A program made the position numbers and the translations under genes. From NCBI RefSeq assembly GCF_900129825.1, contig NZ_FQWZ01000003.1, positions 302,353 through 366,352 of the forward strand: a stretch of 64,000 bases of DNA. The letters run 5' to 3'. Under the pieces are notes generated by a model. It was not told the DNA's origin, ran no database searches, and saw only the letters and a program-made list of their open reading frames with translations. Shown in pieces: positions 46,733-55,734 of the stretch. How positions within the stretch are numbered: position 1 is the stretch's first letter; every line of letters begins with the position of its first letter. The DNA comes from Hydrocarboniphaga daqingensis. GTDB lineage: Bacteria; Pseudomonadota; Gammaproteobacteria; Nevskiales; Nevskiaceae.

Positions 46733-46880
46733 CCCGGCGCGACACGATCGGATGCCAATGGCACCGACCCGGCAATCGACGCGCATTTCGCTGCAATGCA
46801 GCACGAGAAAAAGGCCTATAACGTCGACGATTGCGCCGTGTGAGCGCGTCATTGTGGTCCGCTGCCGTGCAACAGCGTCG

Positions 46881-46896
46881 TGGCATCGATCGTGCT
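46881..46896 (+). promoter_or_regulatory. Sigma-54-like promoter for the PQQ dehydrogenase
   Basis: TGGCATCGATCGTGCT has the GG and GC elements with exact 10-nt spacing. Two positions deviate (C for purine at 7, GTGC for TTGC), so it is weaker than the other three. The start would be near 46908, about 54 nt before the ATG. Confidence 0.55.
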
Positions 46897-46961
46897 TAAC
46901 GGCGCGCCGGTGCAGCCGCAGGGGCTCAACACCATCAAAACATTCTGGAGGCAGAGAACAG

Positions 46962-48758
46962 ATGGAAACCATTCCACGTTACCGCGGCGCCCAGCGCCGC
47001 AGCCGCAACACCGTAGTCGGGGCGCTGAGCGCAATCGTGCTCGCCGCGATGTCGATGTCGGCGCAAGCCGGCGTCACGCCGGACATGATCTCGACTGACG
47101 CCACCACACCGTCCGATGTCCTGACGGTGGGCATGGGTCAGAGCGGTCAGCGTTACAGCTCGCTGAGCAAGATCAACACGCAGACCGTCGTTGATCTGGT
47201 GCCGGCCTGGACGTTCTCGTTCGGTGACGAGAAACAGCGCGGCCAGGAAACCCAGCCGCTGATCTACAACGGCAAGATGTTCATCACCGGCTCGTACTCG
47301 CGTCTGTGGGCGCTCGACGTCAAGTCCGGCAAGAAGCTGTGGGCCTACGAGCATCGTCTGCCCGACGGCATCATGCCGTGCTGCGACGTGGTCAACCGCG
47401 GTGCCGCGCTGTTTGATGATCTGGTGATCTTCAGCACGCTCGATGCGCATCTGGTGGCGCTGAACCAGGAAACCGGCAAGGTCGTCTGGAACGAAAAGCT
47501 GGATGATTACAAGGCTGGCTACTCCAACACGGCCGCTCCGCTGATCGTCAAGAACCTGATCGTCACGGGTGTGTCCGGCGGTGAGTTCGGTGTTGTGGGC
47601 CGCGTCGATGCGCGTGACGCCAAGACCGGCAAGCTGGTGTGGTCGCGTCCGACCGTCGAAGGCCACATGGGCACGCTCAATGGCAAGGACAACGGCATCA
47701 CTGGCAAGACCAACGCAAGCTGGGAAGGCGACCAGTACAAGTCGGGTGGCGCGGCGACTTGGCTTGGCTGCACCTACGGCGCCGACGTCGACCTGATCTA
47801 CTGCGGCACCGGCAACCCGTCGCCGTGGAATGCGCACACGCGTCCGGGTGACAACCTGTATTCGTCGTCGACGCTGGCGATCAAGGCCGACACCGGCAAG
47901 ATCGTGTGGAGCTACCAGAGCACGCCGCATGATTCCTGGGATTTCGACGGCGTCAACGAGTTCATCCCGTTCGACATGAAGAAGGATGGCAAGACGATCA
48001 AGGCCGGCGCCAAGGCGGATCGTAACGGCTTCTTCTATGTGCTCGATCGTACCAATGGCAAGCTGCTCGGCGCTTCGCCGTTCGTGTCGCAGCAAACCTG
48101 GGCCAGCGGCGTGGACATGAAGACCGGCCGTCCGATCGAAACCGCGAATCGCCCTGGCGATCCGGGCAAGGAAGACAAGGGCAGCTCGGTGTTCGCCGCA
48201 CCGTCGTTCCTCGGTGGCAAGAACTGGATGCCGATGGCGTACAGCCAGAACACCGGCCTGTTCTATGTGCCGTCAAACGAATGGGGCATGGATATCTGGA
48301 ACGAACCGATCACCTACAAGAAGGGTGCGGCCTTCCTCGGCGCCGGCTTCACGATCAAGCCGCTGTACGAAGACCACATCGGCGTGCTGCGTGCGATGGA
48401 CCCGGCCACCGGCAAGATTGTCTGGGAAGCCAAGAACGGAGCACCGCTGTGGGGTGGCGTGATGAGCACGGCCGGCAATCTGGTGTTCACTGGCACGCCG
48501 GAAGGCTATCTGAAGGCCTTCGATGCCAAGACGGGCGCCGAGCTGTGGAAGTTCCAGACGGGCTCCGGCGTCGTCGGTCAGCCGGTGACCTGGGAGCAGG
48601 ACGGCGAGCAGTACGTGGCCGTCGCCTCCGGCTGGGGCGGTGCGGTACCGCTGTGGGGTGGTGAAGTGGCCAAGAAGGTCAAGGACATCACACAGGGCGG
48701 CATGCTGTGGGTGTTTAAGCTCCACACGAGCAAGGCCAACAGCGTTGCGCTGAAGTAG
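46962..48758 (+). CDS. PQQ-dependent alcohol dehydrogenase, predicted lanthanide type
   Basis: 598 residues. Signal peptide ends S-A-Q-A. The 8-bladed quinoprotein propeller is clear. Vicinal Cys140-Cys141 (MPCCDVV) form the typical disulfide. Metal/PQQ ligands read Glu208 (GGEFGV), Asn285 (GTGNPSPWN) and catalytic Asp327. Two residues on, Asp329 ([10 protein letters not shown]) occupies the position that is Asp in XoxF/PedH/ExaF and Ala/Ser in MxaF/PedE/ExaA, so a rare-earth cofactor is predicted. It oxidises primary alcohols (and perhaps aldehydes) in the periplasm, passing electrons to a cytochrome c, here PedF. GGAGG lies 12 nt before the ATG. No C-terminal heme domain. Own promoter and a downstream hairpin. 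Confidence 0.93.
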   Translation: METIPRYRGAQRRSRNTVVGALSAIVLAAMSMSAQAGVTPDMISTDATTPSDVLTVGMGQSGQRYSSLSKINTQTVVDLVPAWTFSFGDEKQRGQETQPLIYNGKMFITGSYSRLWALDVKSGKKLWAYEHRLPDGIMPCCDVVNRGAALFDDLVIFSTLDAHLVALNQETGKVVWNEKLDDYKAGYSNTAAPLIVKNLIVTGVSGGEFGVVGRVDARDAKTGKLVWSRPTVEGHMGTLNGKDNGITGKTNASWEGDQYKSGGAATWLGCTYGADVDLIYCGTGNPSPWNAHTRPGDNLYSSSTLAIKADTGKIVWSYQSTPHDSWDFDGVNEFIPFDMKKDGKTIKAGAKADRNGFFYVLDRTNGKLLGASPFVSQQTWASGVDMKTGRPIETANRPGDPGKEDKGSSVFAAPSFLGGKNWMPMAYSQNTGLFYVPSNEWGMDIWNEPITYKKGAAFLGAGFTIKPLYEDHIGVLRAMDPATGKIVWEAKNGAPLWGGVMSTAGNLVFTGTPEGYLKAFDAKTGAELWKFQTGSGVVGQPVTWEQDGEQYVAVASGWGGAVPLWGGEVAKKVKDITQGGMLWVFKLHTSKANSVALK

Positions 48759-48764
48759 CCGCTG

Positions 48765-48795
48765 CAAGGCTGCGGTGCATCGCACCGCAGCCTTG
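48765..48795 (+). terminator. Hairpin between dehydrogenase and pedF
   Basis: CAAGGCTGCGGTGC-ATC-GCACCGCAGCCTTG: perfect 14-bp arms with a 3-nt loop, 7 nt after the dehydrogenase stop. No T-run follows, so it is either a partial terminator lowering pedF expression relative to the dehydrogenase, or a 3' end stabiliser for the dehydrogenase mRNA. It is the strongest stem in this operon. Confidence 0.65.
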
Positions 48796-48905
48796 ATTCG
48801 ACGGACCGTTGCGGCGCCATGCCGCAGCGGACGAATTTCTGAAAACGGTCGGCGCGCTGCACGGTCGCCGGCCGCCTAACGACTCCATAACCGGTTGTCC
48901 CTGTC

Positions 48906-49337
48906 ATGAAAACTTATCGTTCTATTCTGGCCGCCCTGTCCCTGTCGGCTGTCGCGACTCTCACCGTGTCGCCGCTGGCGTTGGCGCATGGCAACGTCAC
49001 ACCGCAAACGGTCGATACGGCCGCGCTGCCGGCGATCAAGAATGGCCCGCTGACGGTGAACCCGTATCGCGGCAACAAGAAGGCGATCGATGTCGGCTCG
49101 GCTGCCTACGGCCAGAACTGCGCGCGCTGCCATGGCTTGGGCGCCGTATCTGGCGGTATCGCACCCGATCTGAGAATGCTGCCCACCGGTGACGATGGCG
49201 ACGAGTACTTCCAGATGCGCGTTCGCAACGGCGCGATCCGCAACGGCGTGACCTACATGCCTGCCTTCGGCGACATCTTCTCTGAAGAAGCGATCTGGGC
49301 GATCCGCACCTATCTCGACAGCGTTCATCAGGAGTAG
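48906..49337 (+). CDS. pedF: Cytochrome c-550 PedF
   Basis: 143 residues. Signal peptide to A-L-A, then HGNVTPQTVDTAALPA, a hallmark of PedF-type c-550. Heme site C-A-R-C-H (Cys72, Cys75, His76) and axial Met118 (TYMPAFGD). It accepts electrons from the quinoprotein dehydrogenase and hands them to the respiratory chain. It is followed 3 nt later by the quinoprotein-associated binding protein. The 147-bp gap to the dehydrogenase contains the hairpin and no other ORF. Confidence 0.9.
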   Translation: MKTYRSILAALSLSAVATLTVSPLALAHGNVTPQTVDTAALPAIKNGPLTVNPYRGNKKAIDVGSAAYGQNCARCHGLGAVSGGIAPDLRMLPTGDDGDEYFQMRVRNGAIRNGVTYMPAFGDIFSEEAIWAIRTYLDSVHQE

Positions 49338-49340
49338 CTC

Positions 49341-50240
49341 ATGAACCGAGTGCTGGCGCGTGTATCGCTGATGCTATTGGCGCTATGGCTGCCGACCAGC
49401 GTTTTGGCAGCGGACGACGATGCGGACGAAGCCGTCCTCGACCAACTCGACCAGGCACGCGAGCGCGGTGTGCTGGAGGTCGCGGTGTATCGCGACTTTC
49501 CTCCGTATTCGTATCCGCAGCAGGGCAAGTATGTTGGTGCCGATGTCGATCTCGCAGCCGCGCTGGCACGCAAGATCGGCCTGCCGCTGAAAGTGCGTCC
49601 AATCATGCCGGGCGACGATGCCGACGACGATCTGCGTAACAACATCTGGAAGGGGCACTATCTCGGCGGCGGTGTTGCCGACGTGATGCTCCATGTCGGC
49701 ATGGACCCGCAGTACGTCGCGCGCCAGGACAAGGCCGACCTATTTTCGCCGTACTTTCGCGAAGCCGTGAGCATCGCGTATCGGCCCGGCCGCTACAAAA
49801 ATCTGACGACGCCGATGGCGCTGGTCGGAACCAAGGTCGGCGTCGAACTGGGCTCGATCAGCGACTACTACATGAGCGGTGCCTACGGCGGCCGTCTGCG
49901 CACGTCGGCCGTGCGCTTGCCGACGACGCAGGCGGCGGTCCAAGCCCTGGCTGACGACGAGATCGACTCGGTGATGGCGCCGCGCGGCGAGCTGCAGGGT
50001 TTGATGAAGATGATCGGCGGGCTGTCGATCGAGACGCGGACGACCGAGTTTCAAGGCTTGTTCCGCACTGCTTGGGATGTCGGCATCGCGATCAAGGCCG
50101 GCAATCCGAAGCTCAAAGCAGCGATCCAGATAGCGCTGCAGGAGCTGCAGACCAGTGGCGAGTTGAAGTCGATCTACGCTGCGTACGGCGTCGACTACGT
50201 TGCGCCCGAGATGGCATCGACGGCGGCGGCATCGCACTGA
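49341..50240 (+). CDS. Quinoprotein-dehydrogenase-associated periplasmic binding protein
   Basis: 299 residues with a signal peptide ending V-L-A. The fold is that of solute-binding proteins of amino-acid ABC type (VAVYRDFPPYSYPQQGKYVGADVDLAAALARKIG, then DVMLHVGMDP and QAAVQALADDEIDSVMAPRGEL). Members of this family (TIGR03871 type) accompany PQQ dehydrogenases without an ABC permease, as here. Ligand unknown; it may bind PQQ, a metal chelate or an oxidised product. Coupled by TGATG to the next gene. Confidence 0.85.
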   Translation: MNRVLARVSLMLLALWLPTSVLAADDDADEAVLDQLDQARERGVLEVAVYRDFPPYSYPQQGKYVGADVDLAAALARKIGLPLKVRPIMPGDDADDDLRNNIWKGHYLGGGVADVMLHVGMDPQYVARQDKADLFSPYFREAVSIAYRPGRYKNLTTPMALVGTKVGVELGSISDYYMSGAYGGRLRTSAVRLPTTQAAVQALADDEIDSVMAPRGELQGLMKMIGGLSIETRTTEFQGLFRTAWDVGIAIKAGNPKLKAAIQIALQELQTSGELKSIYAAYGVDYVAPEMASTAAASH

Positions 50241-51016
50241 TGTCACGCGCCAGGGCTGCGCTGCTGGTCTGCGCGCTGTGGTGCGCTGGCAGCCTGCCGG
50301 CGCATGCAGCGACGGCGGTCGACACGCCGGTCGATCCATTGAATTCGCCGAGCTGGCAGTACATGCGCCAGCGCTTTCTGGGCAAGGACCCGATGGTGTT
50401 CGACGCGCGTGTGCAAGTGCAGATGCCGTCGGCTGCCGAAGATCAGATGCAGGTGCCGGTACACGTCAGCGCGCCGGGCCTGACCGATGTCGTCGACGTG
50501 CTGGTGTTCGCCGACTTGAATCCGCTGCCGAAGATTCTGCGCTATCAGCCCACGTCCGCCGCGCCGGACATCGGCTTTCGCTTCAAGGTCGAGCAGTCGA
50601 CGCCGGTGCGTGCCGCGATGCGAACCCGAGATGGCGTCTGGCATGTAGGGGGCGCCTGGCTGCGCGCCAGCGGTGGTGGGTGCACGGCGCCCAGCGTCGG
50701 TACCGGCCAGGGCTTCTGGCAGGACCGTCTCGGCGAGATATCGGCACGGCTGTGGCCGCAGCAACCAGGACTCGAGCGCTTGCGGCTGCGGATGATCCAT
50801 CCGATGGACACCGGCCTGGCTGCCGGCATCCCGGTGTTTCACATCGACCGGATCGACATGCGTGCCAGCGATGGCCGCTTGCTGGCCAGCCTGCAGACGT
50901 ACGAGCCGGTGTCCGAGAATCCGGTGATCAGCGTCGACCTGCAACACAGCGGACCGGTACGGATCGACGCGCACGATATCCAGGGCAATCGCTTTGCCGC
51001 GACGGTGACGCCGTGA
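50240..51016 (+). CDS. Quinoprotein-associated SoxYZ-like carrier protein
   Basis: 258 residues. Signal peptide ends A-H-A. A SoxY-like part (QVQMPSAAEDQMQVPVHVSA) is followed by a SoxZ-like part (RLRMIHPMDTGLAAGIPVFHIDRIDMR). Between them is Cys148 in ASGGGCTAPS, the carrier Cys analogue of the SoxY GGCGG tail. This fused form is the TIGR04557 type found only with quinoprotein dehydrogenases. Real SoxYZ carries sulfur intermediates; what this one carries is unknown. Start overlaps the binding protein stop, and its end overlaps the next gene (GTGA). Confidence 0.85.
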   Translation: MSRARAALLVCALWCAGSLPAHAATAVDTPVDPLNSPSWQYMRQRFLGKDPMVFDARVQVQMPSAAEDQMQVPVHVSAPGLTDVVDVLVFADLNPLPKILRYQPTSAAPDIGFRFKVEQSTPVRAAMRTRDGVWHVGGAWLRASGGGCTAPSVGTGQGFWQDRLGEISARLWPQQPGLERLRLRMIHPMDTGLAAGIPVFHIDRIDMRASDGRLLASLQTYEPVSENPVISVDLQHSGPVRIDAHDIQGNRFAATVTP

Positions 51017-51948
51017 AACGCCGCTTTCGTATCAGCGCCGCCGTGCTGGTCGCGGCATCGTCGATGGCGGTCGCCCACGCTGCCAACGACTACCGGCTTG
51101 GCGCCCAAGCGGTTGCCGACGGCGTCTATGTATTCAGCGGCCGCAACGAGCACTTCACGCGCGACAACGGCGGCAACATCGTCAACACCGGATTCATCGT
51201 CGGCACTGACGCCGTCATCGTCATTGATACCGGTCCGTCGTTGCAGTACGGCGAGCAGCAACGCAAGGCGATTGCGGCGATCACGCGCGTACCGGTGCGG
51301 CAGGTTTACGTCACGCATCAACATCCCGACCACTATCTCGGTGACGCGGCATACGCCGATGCGTCGATTGCTGCATTGCCGGCCACGATCAGCGCGATCC
51401 AGACCCAGGGCAACGCGCTGGCCGACAACCTATATCGATTGGTCGGCGGCTGGATGGCCGGCACCCAGTCGCAGTCGCCGACCTCGACGGCGACGCCGGG
51501 CGTGGTCGAGATCGGCGGACGCAAACTGCGCTTGATCGGCACTGCCGGGCATACGGCTGGCGATCTGATGGTGTATGACGAAGCGAGTCGCACACTGTTT
51601 GCCGGTGACCTGGTGTTTCACGATCGCGCGCCGACGACGCCCAATGCCGATCTGCTGCAATGGCTCAATGCACTGGATCAGATCCGTCAGATCGACTTCA
51701 AGGTGCTGGTTCCAGGGCATGGCGCCGTGGTCCGCGATGCCAGCGCGATCGAGCAGACACGTGACTACCTGCAGTGGCTATCGACGAGCTTGCACACTGC
51801 AGCCGAGCAGGGCCGCGATATGGTCGAAGTGATGAACCAGCCGTTGCCCGAGCGGTTTCAGAAGTTGGCCGTACACGACGAGGAATATCGCCGGTCGGTA
51901 TCGCATCTGTATCCGGCGATTGAACTGACGACACTGCCGCGACGATAG
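51013..51948 (+). CDS. Quinoprotein relay system zinc metallohydrolase (SoxH/MBL-type)
   Basis: 311 residues from a GTG start that overlaps the previous stop by 4 nt. Signal peptide ends A-H-A. The metallo-beta-lactamase motif THQHPDH gives His102, His104, Asp106, His107; later GTAGHTAGDL and PGHG add ligands. It is the SoxH-like enzyme that accompanies the SoxYZ-like carrier in quinoprotein gene sets (TIGR04558 type). Likely periplasmic hydrolysis of an ester or thioester on the carrier or a related product, but no reaction is established. Normal length. It ends the rightward operon that began at 46962 or 48906. Confidence 0.85.
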   Translation: MKRRFRISAAVLVAASSMAVAHAANDYRLGAQAVADGVYVFSGRNEHFTRDNGGNIVNTGFIVGTDAVIVIDTGPSLQYGEQQRKAIAAITRVPVRQVYVTHQHPDHYLGDAAYADASIAALPATISAIQTQGNALADNLYRLVGGWMAGTQSQSPTSTATPGVVEIGGRKLRLIGTAGHTAGDLMVYDEASRTLFAGDLVFHDRAPTTPNADLLQWLNALDQIRQIDFKVLVPGHGAVVRDASAIEQTRDYLQWLSTSLHTAAEQGRDMVEVMNQPLPERFQKLAVHDEEYRRSVSHLYPAIELTTLPRR

Positions 51949-51975
51949 CCGTGCTCGCGGCTTGCGCGCACCGCG

Positions 51976-53244
51976 TCAACCGAAGCTGTCGCGTGTGATC
52001 GTTCGGTACCAGGCGCGTGCCTGCTCGGCTTCGCTGCGGCGTTGCGTTGCGTCGCCACCGAGCGCGCTGATGCCCTCCGACAGCACCGACAGGCGATCTG
52101 CCACCACCGCGTAGTAGCCGCTGACCGAGATCGCCGCGTCGGTGTCGAGCAGGCTATAGCAGGTGTTCAGCAGCATTGCCTTCGGCATCGGCTTACCGAG
52201 TAGATCGGCTGCGATCGCGGCCGCGCACAGCTTGGCCTGGCTGTTGGCAGCAAAACCGGATTTGGGCATCGGGGCGGCGATTGCGGCGTCGCCGATCACA
52301 TGGATGCCAGCATGTCGCGTCGACTCGAAGCGCTGCGGATGCACCGGGCACCACTGTGTCTCGTCGGTCAGATCAGCATCAATCGCCAGCTGCGCCGCGG
52401 TTTGGGCCGGTATCACTGACGCCAGATCGGCCTGGATCGGCATCGTGGCATCCCGCAGCCATAGGTGATGCCGCTGTGTGTCGACCCGAACCACTTCGCC
52501 ATTGAGCGCTCGCGGAATCCATTCGATCACGCCGGGATAGCGGCGGTCCCACTCCAGCTGAAACAGCGCCCGCTTGGTGAAGTCGTCCTTGGCATCGGCG
52601 ATCAGGATGCGGCTGTTGCGATGGCCTCGACGTTGTAGTGCGGCCGCCATCAGGCTGGCGCGCTCATAGGGACCGGGCGGACAGCGATACGGATTGGGCG
52701 GCGCCGCGATCACGATGCGAGCCCCGTCGGCCAGTGCAGCGAATCGGTCGCGCAGCCCCGTGACTTGCGTGCCGCCGAGCCAGCCATGGGGCATCGCATC
52801 ACTGTTGCCCGGATGGAGTCCTTCGATGCGATCCCAGCGCATCGACACGCCCGGTGCGACGACGATGCGATCGGCACGATGTACGCCGTGCTGTGCGGTC
52901 CGCACTTCGCGTTTGACCGGATCGATCGTGACGACCTCGTCGATCAGCACGCGGACGCGGTGCGCCGTTGCGACATCGCGAGTGTGCCGCGTGATCATCG
53001 CGACCTCATCGAGGCCGGCGATCACGCCGTTGCTGAATGGCCCGGTCAGGAACCGCGCTTGTCGGTCGATCAGCAGGATGTCGGCGTTGGGCAGGTAAAG
53101 ACGCAGCTGTCGAGCGCAGCTGGCGCCGCCGAATCCAGCGCCGACGACGATGATCCGCGGACCTCGCTTTCGCGCCGATGCAGTGCTTGCGGGCAGCAGC
53201 AATGCGGCCGCCAGCAACTGTCGACGGCTCAGCGTGATGTTCAC
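51976..53244 (-). CDS. Flavocytochrome c sulfide dehydrogenase-like flavoprotein
   Basis: 422 residues. A Tat-like signal (SRRQLLAAALLLPASTASA) precedes an FAD-binding Rossmann motif IIVVGAGFGGASCARQL at about residue 30. Conserved Cys (YRCPPGPYERASL and LNTCYSLL) match the redox-active Cys pair of FCSD/SoxF. HVIGDAAIAAPMPKSGFAANSQAK is the second FAD block. Start overlaps the cytochrome stop by 4 nt (ATGA). Pairs with it as FccAB-like enzymes do. It could oxidise sulfide or reoxidise a thiol carrier such as the SoxYZ-like protein encoded next door. Confidence 0.82.
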   Translation of the reverse strand: MNITLSRRQLLAAALLLPASTASARKRGPRIIVVGAGFGGASCARQLRLYLPNADILLIDRQARFLTGPFSNGVIAGLDEVAMITRHTRDVATAHRVRVLIDEVVTIDPVKREVRTAQHGVHRADRIVVAPGVSMRWDRIEGLHPGNSDAMPHGWLGGTQVTGLRDRFAALADGARIVIAAPPNPYRCPPGPYERASLMAAALQRRGHRNSRILIADAKDDFTKRALFQLEWDRRYPGVIEWIPRALNGEVVRVDTQRHHLWLRDATMPIQADLASVIPAQTAAQLAIDADLTDETQWCPVHPQRFESTRHAGIHVIGDAAIAAPMPKSGFAANSQAKLCAAAIAADLLGKPMPKAMLLNTCYSLLDTDAAISVSGYYAVVADRLSVLSEGISALGGDATQRRSEAEQARAWYRTITRDSFG

Positions 53245-53582
53245 GGGGCCGATCGCCCGAGTTCGGCGGCCAACTGCTGCATCGTCTGATCGCTCATACC
53301 GCGTGCGAATCGCGGCATCACGCTGCCGTCATCGCTGCGGCTTCGATAGACGCGCAGACGATCGAAGATGGTGTTCGCATCGAGGCTGTCGAGTGAGGCA
53401 CCGAAGGCGAACTCGGCTTGCGCTTCGGCATGACAGGTCCGGCACATCTGGGCCAATGGCGATGGCGGCGATGATTCCGCTCGTCCCGGTTGCGCGAAGA
53501 CGACCAGCGCGACGCCGGCGATCAGGGCGACGCACTGGATCAGGCCAACGCGGGTTGAGGTCGAGCCGCGTGGGGCCGCCAT
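53241..53582 (-). CDS. Small c-type cytochrome, FccA/SoxE-like
   Basis: 113 residues. A hydrophobic N-terminus (LIQCVALIAGVALVVFAQPGRA) is a signal or anchor. One heme site C-R-T-C-H (Cys47, Cys50, His51) with a likely axial Met in GSVMPRFARGM. It is translated just before and coupled to the flavoprotein, giving an FCSD-like pair. The first 43 nt overlap the 3' end of the sensor kinase gene; the start at 53582 has ATGGCGGCC with weak ribosome site, so translation may depend on the upstream gene. Confidence 0.82.
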   Translation of the reverse strand: MAAPRGSTSTRVGLIQCVALIAGVALVVFAQPGRAESSPPSPLAQMCRTCHAEAQAEFAFGASLDSLDANTIFDRLRVYRSRSDDGSVMPRFARGMSDQTMQQLAAELGRSAP

Positions 53583-54940
53583 GGACGCTTCTCCATCGAA
53601 TGACGCCGAAACCGGGGCGCCGCCAAGGGTAGCGATACCTGCAGGGCGCAGCCAGCGTAGGCGCTGCTGCGCAGATCCAGCGTGCCGCCGAGCGCCTTGA
53701 TGCGTTCATGAATGCCGAGCAAGCCGAGCCCGGGTCGCTGTACCGACGGATCGAAGCCATGACCGTCGTCCGCGATGCCCAAATGCAGCTGGGCACCCGC
53801 GACGATGCGGACCTGGATCGTGATTCGCTCGGCTCGGGAGTGACGCAGTGCGTTCGACAGCGCTTCCTGCACGATACGGTAGACGTGCGTGGCCACATAG
53901 GGCTCGACCTGATCGCAGTCGCGGTCGATATCATCGACGATGGTGATCGGCGTCGGCATGCTGCGCCATTGCCCAATCAGCGTCTGCAGTCCACCGGCGA
54001 GACCCAGCGTATCGAGTGCAGCGGGACGCAGACGGCGCGACATCCGACGACTCAGCTGATGAATCTCGGCGACGGAGTCGCGAATCCGTTGCAGTGCAGC
54101 GTCGCCATCCGCGTGCTGAGCTTGCTGCAGCAGGATCGTTGCCATCTCGATCGCCGCCACATGCTGCCCCATTTCGTCGTGCAGTTCGGTTGCGATCAGG
54201 CGACGCTCGTCTTCCTGTGCGTCGAGGTTCCGCAGCAGCAGCCGTCGATTCTCGGCAATGCCATCGGACAAGCGCCGCTGCAGCTGAAGGATGCCGTCGA
54301 ACAGCTGCCGCAGATCGGCCGCGCCGGACCGCGGGAGACGTCCATTGATATCGCCGTGCTGCATCTGCTCAAGCATCTGTCGCGCAGCCTGCAGCGGACG
54401 TAGCGCGCGACGCACCAGCAGGACGATCAGCAGATTGGCGATGAAGGCCATCAGCACGATCAGCTGCATCACAACGCGGGTTTCGCTCCAGGCTTCGTTG
54501 AGCTCGGAAACCGGGTCGGCGCTCAGCACCAGTTGGTACCGACCGTTGTCGACCGGCAGCGAGCGGCTGTGCCGCCTCGATGCACTGATGATGTCGCCGG
54601 CAAACCAGGCGGGCGCCGTCAGCGGTTTCGTGTCCGGGCGCTCGCAGCCAGCGCCTGCCACCGGCTCGCCGAGGTATACGCACAGATGACGTTGTCGCTG
54701 CTGCGCGTCGGCCCAGCTCCGCCAGGTTTCGCGCGACGACGAGTGCGGGCGCAGCGCCAGCAGCAGTATCGTGGCATCCAGACTGCTGCTGGCCGCTTCG
54801 AAGCTGGCGCGAACCTCGTCATCGACGGCCTTGCGCGCATTGCGTAACACCAGGCTCAAGGCCACGACCAAGGTCAGGCTCAGTACCAGCATCATCGTCA
54901 CCGACAGCTGCCAGCGCAGCGAAAGCCGACTGATATTCAT
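53540..54940 (-). CDS. Sensor histidine kinase (NarL/UhpB type)
   Basis: 466 residues. First membrane helix about 13-32, a periplasmic region with a Cys pair (RHLCVYLGEP, AGCERPD), second helix about 155-178, HAMP-like segment (LRPLQAARQMLEQMQHGD), then HisKA_3 with His254 in LIATELHDEMGQH and a HATPase domain (VQEALSNALRHS, GIADDGHGFDP, GLLGIHERIKALGG). It phosphorylates the LuxR-type regulator encoded immediately upstream, which it overlaps by 4 nt. Kinases of this class control PQQ-dehydrogenase genes (ExaD/ErbR-like) in pseudomonads. Confidence 0.9.
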   Translation of the reverse strand: MNISRLSLRWQLSVTMMLVLSLTLVVALSLVLRNARKAVDDEVRASFEAASSSLDATILLLALRPHSSSRETWRSWADAQQRQRHLCVYLGEPVAGAGCERPDTKPLTAPAWFAGDIISASRRHSRSLPVDNGRYQLVLSADPVSELNEAWSETRVVMQLIVLMAFIANLLIVLLVRRALRPLQAARQMLEQMQHGDINGRLPRSGAADLRQLFDGILQLQRRLSDGIAENRRLLLRNLDAQEDERRLIATELHDEMGQHVAAIEMATILLQQAQHADGDAALQRIRDSVAEIHQLSRRMSRRLRPAALDTLGLAGGLQTLIGQWRSMPTPITIVDDIDRDCDQVEPYVATHVYRIVQEALSNALRHSRAERITIQVRIVAGAQLHLGIADDGHGFDPSVQRPGLGLLGIHERIKALGGTLDLRSSAYAGCALQVSLPLAAPRFRRHSMEKRPWRPHAARPQPALA

Positions 54941-55605
54941 GCGGCACTCAGATGGACGACACCGGATGCGATGGCGATCCGAGCCAGATCGGCTGCGTTG
55001 CCGGCGCCAAGCTTGCCGCGAATCGCCGTGTTGTAGTTCGCCACCGTCTTGCCGCTTAAAGACAATTCGCGGGCGATCTGCGACACGCTGCGGCCCTCGG
55101 CGAGCTGGCGAAAAATCTCGAACTCGCGTGTCGACAGCTGACGCAAGCGCTCGGGTGTCGCCGGCGCCGATCGTGACGCGGTGGCCAACGCGGTGTCGAT
55201 CACCGTCTCGCCGCAGGCCACGCGATGCACCGCGTCGACCAAGGCGCTCGGGTTGGAGCGCTTGCTCAAGTAGCCTGCCGCTCCGGCCGCCAGCGCGCGT
55301 TCCACGATCACCGGCTCTTCGTGCATGCTGACCACCAGCGCCCGCAGTCCAGCGTCGCGGTGTCGCATGCGACGCAGCACTTCGAGTCCGCCGACGCCCG
55401 GCAGCGACAGGTCGATGACGACCACATCGACACCGCCTTTCAAGAACCGTCGGTATCCGGCTGCACCGGAGCTGGCTTCGCCGATGACGTCGATCGCCGC
55501 ACGGCTCGACAGCAGATGTCGGTAGCCTTCGCGAACGACGGCGTGGTCGTCGATCAGCAAGACGCGGATTGGCGCTGCAGTGCAGCGGTGGCCTGGCTGG
55601 CTCAT
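54937..55605 (-). CDS. LuxR/NarL-type response regulator
   Basis: 222 residues. Receiver domain with acidic pair Asp19-Asp20 and phospho-acceptor Asp65 (VVVIDLSLPG), then Lys115 in the AAGYLSKRS switch region. The C-terminal LuxR helix-turn-helix reads LSTREFEIFRQLAEGRSVSQIARELSLSGKTVANYN. It is the AgmR/ExaE/ErbR type that regulates alcohol oxidation in pseudomonads. Overlaps the kinase by 4 nt. The candidate operator at 55735-55753 lies just upstream. Confidence 0.9.
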   Translation of the reverse strand: MSQPGHRCTAAPIRVLLIDDHAVVREGYRHLLSSRAAIDVIGEASSGAAGYRRFLKGGVDVVVIDLSLPGVGGLEVLRRMRHRDAGLRALVVSMHEEPVIVERALAAGAAGYLSKRSNPSALVDAVHRVACGETVIDTALATASRSAPATPERLRQLSTREFEIFRQLAEGRSVSQIARELSLSGKTVANYNTAIRGKLGAGNAADLARIAIASGVVHLSAA

Positions 55606-55734
55606 GGTCTCTCCCGGGACTCTGCCGCCGCGGTCCGCAAGGACCAGGCCAGCGCGTTTCCAGGGCGAAATCAGATCGGAATCAGCTGAAAACAGCCGGC
55701 GCAGCTGTCACGCACCCGCGCCGCTGGTACAGCT

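Noticed and set aside
46756-46771. TGGCACCGACCCGGCA as a sigma-54 promoter
   Set aside because: Spacing is right but the -12 part is CGGC, and it is 190 nt from the gene. The site at 46881 is closer and better.
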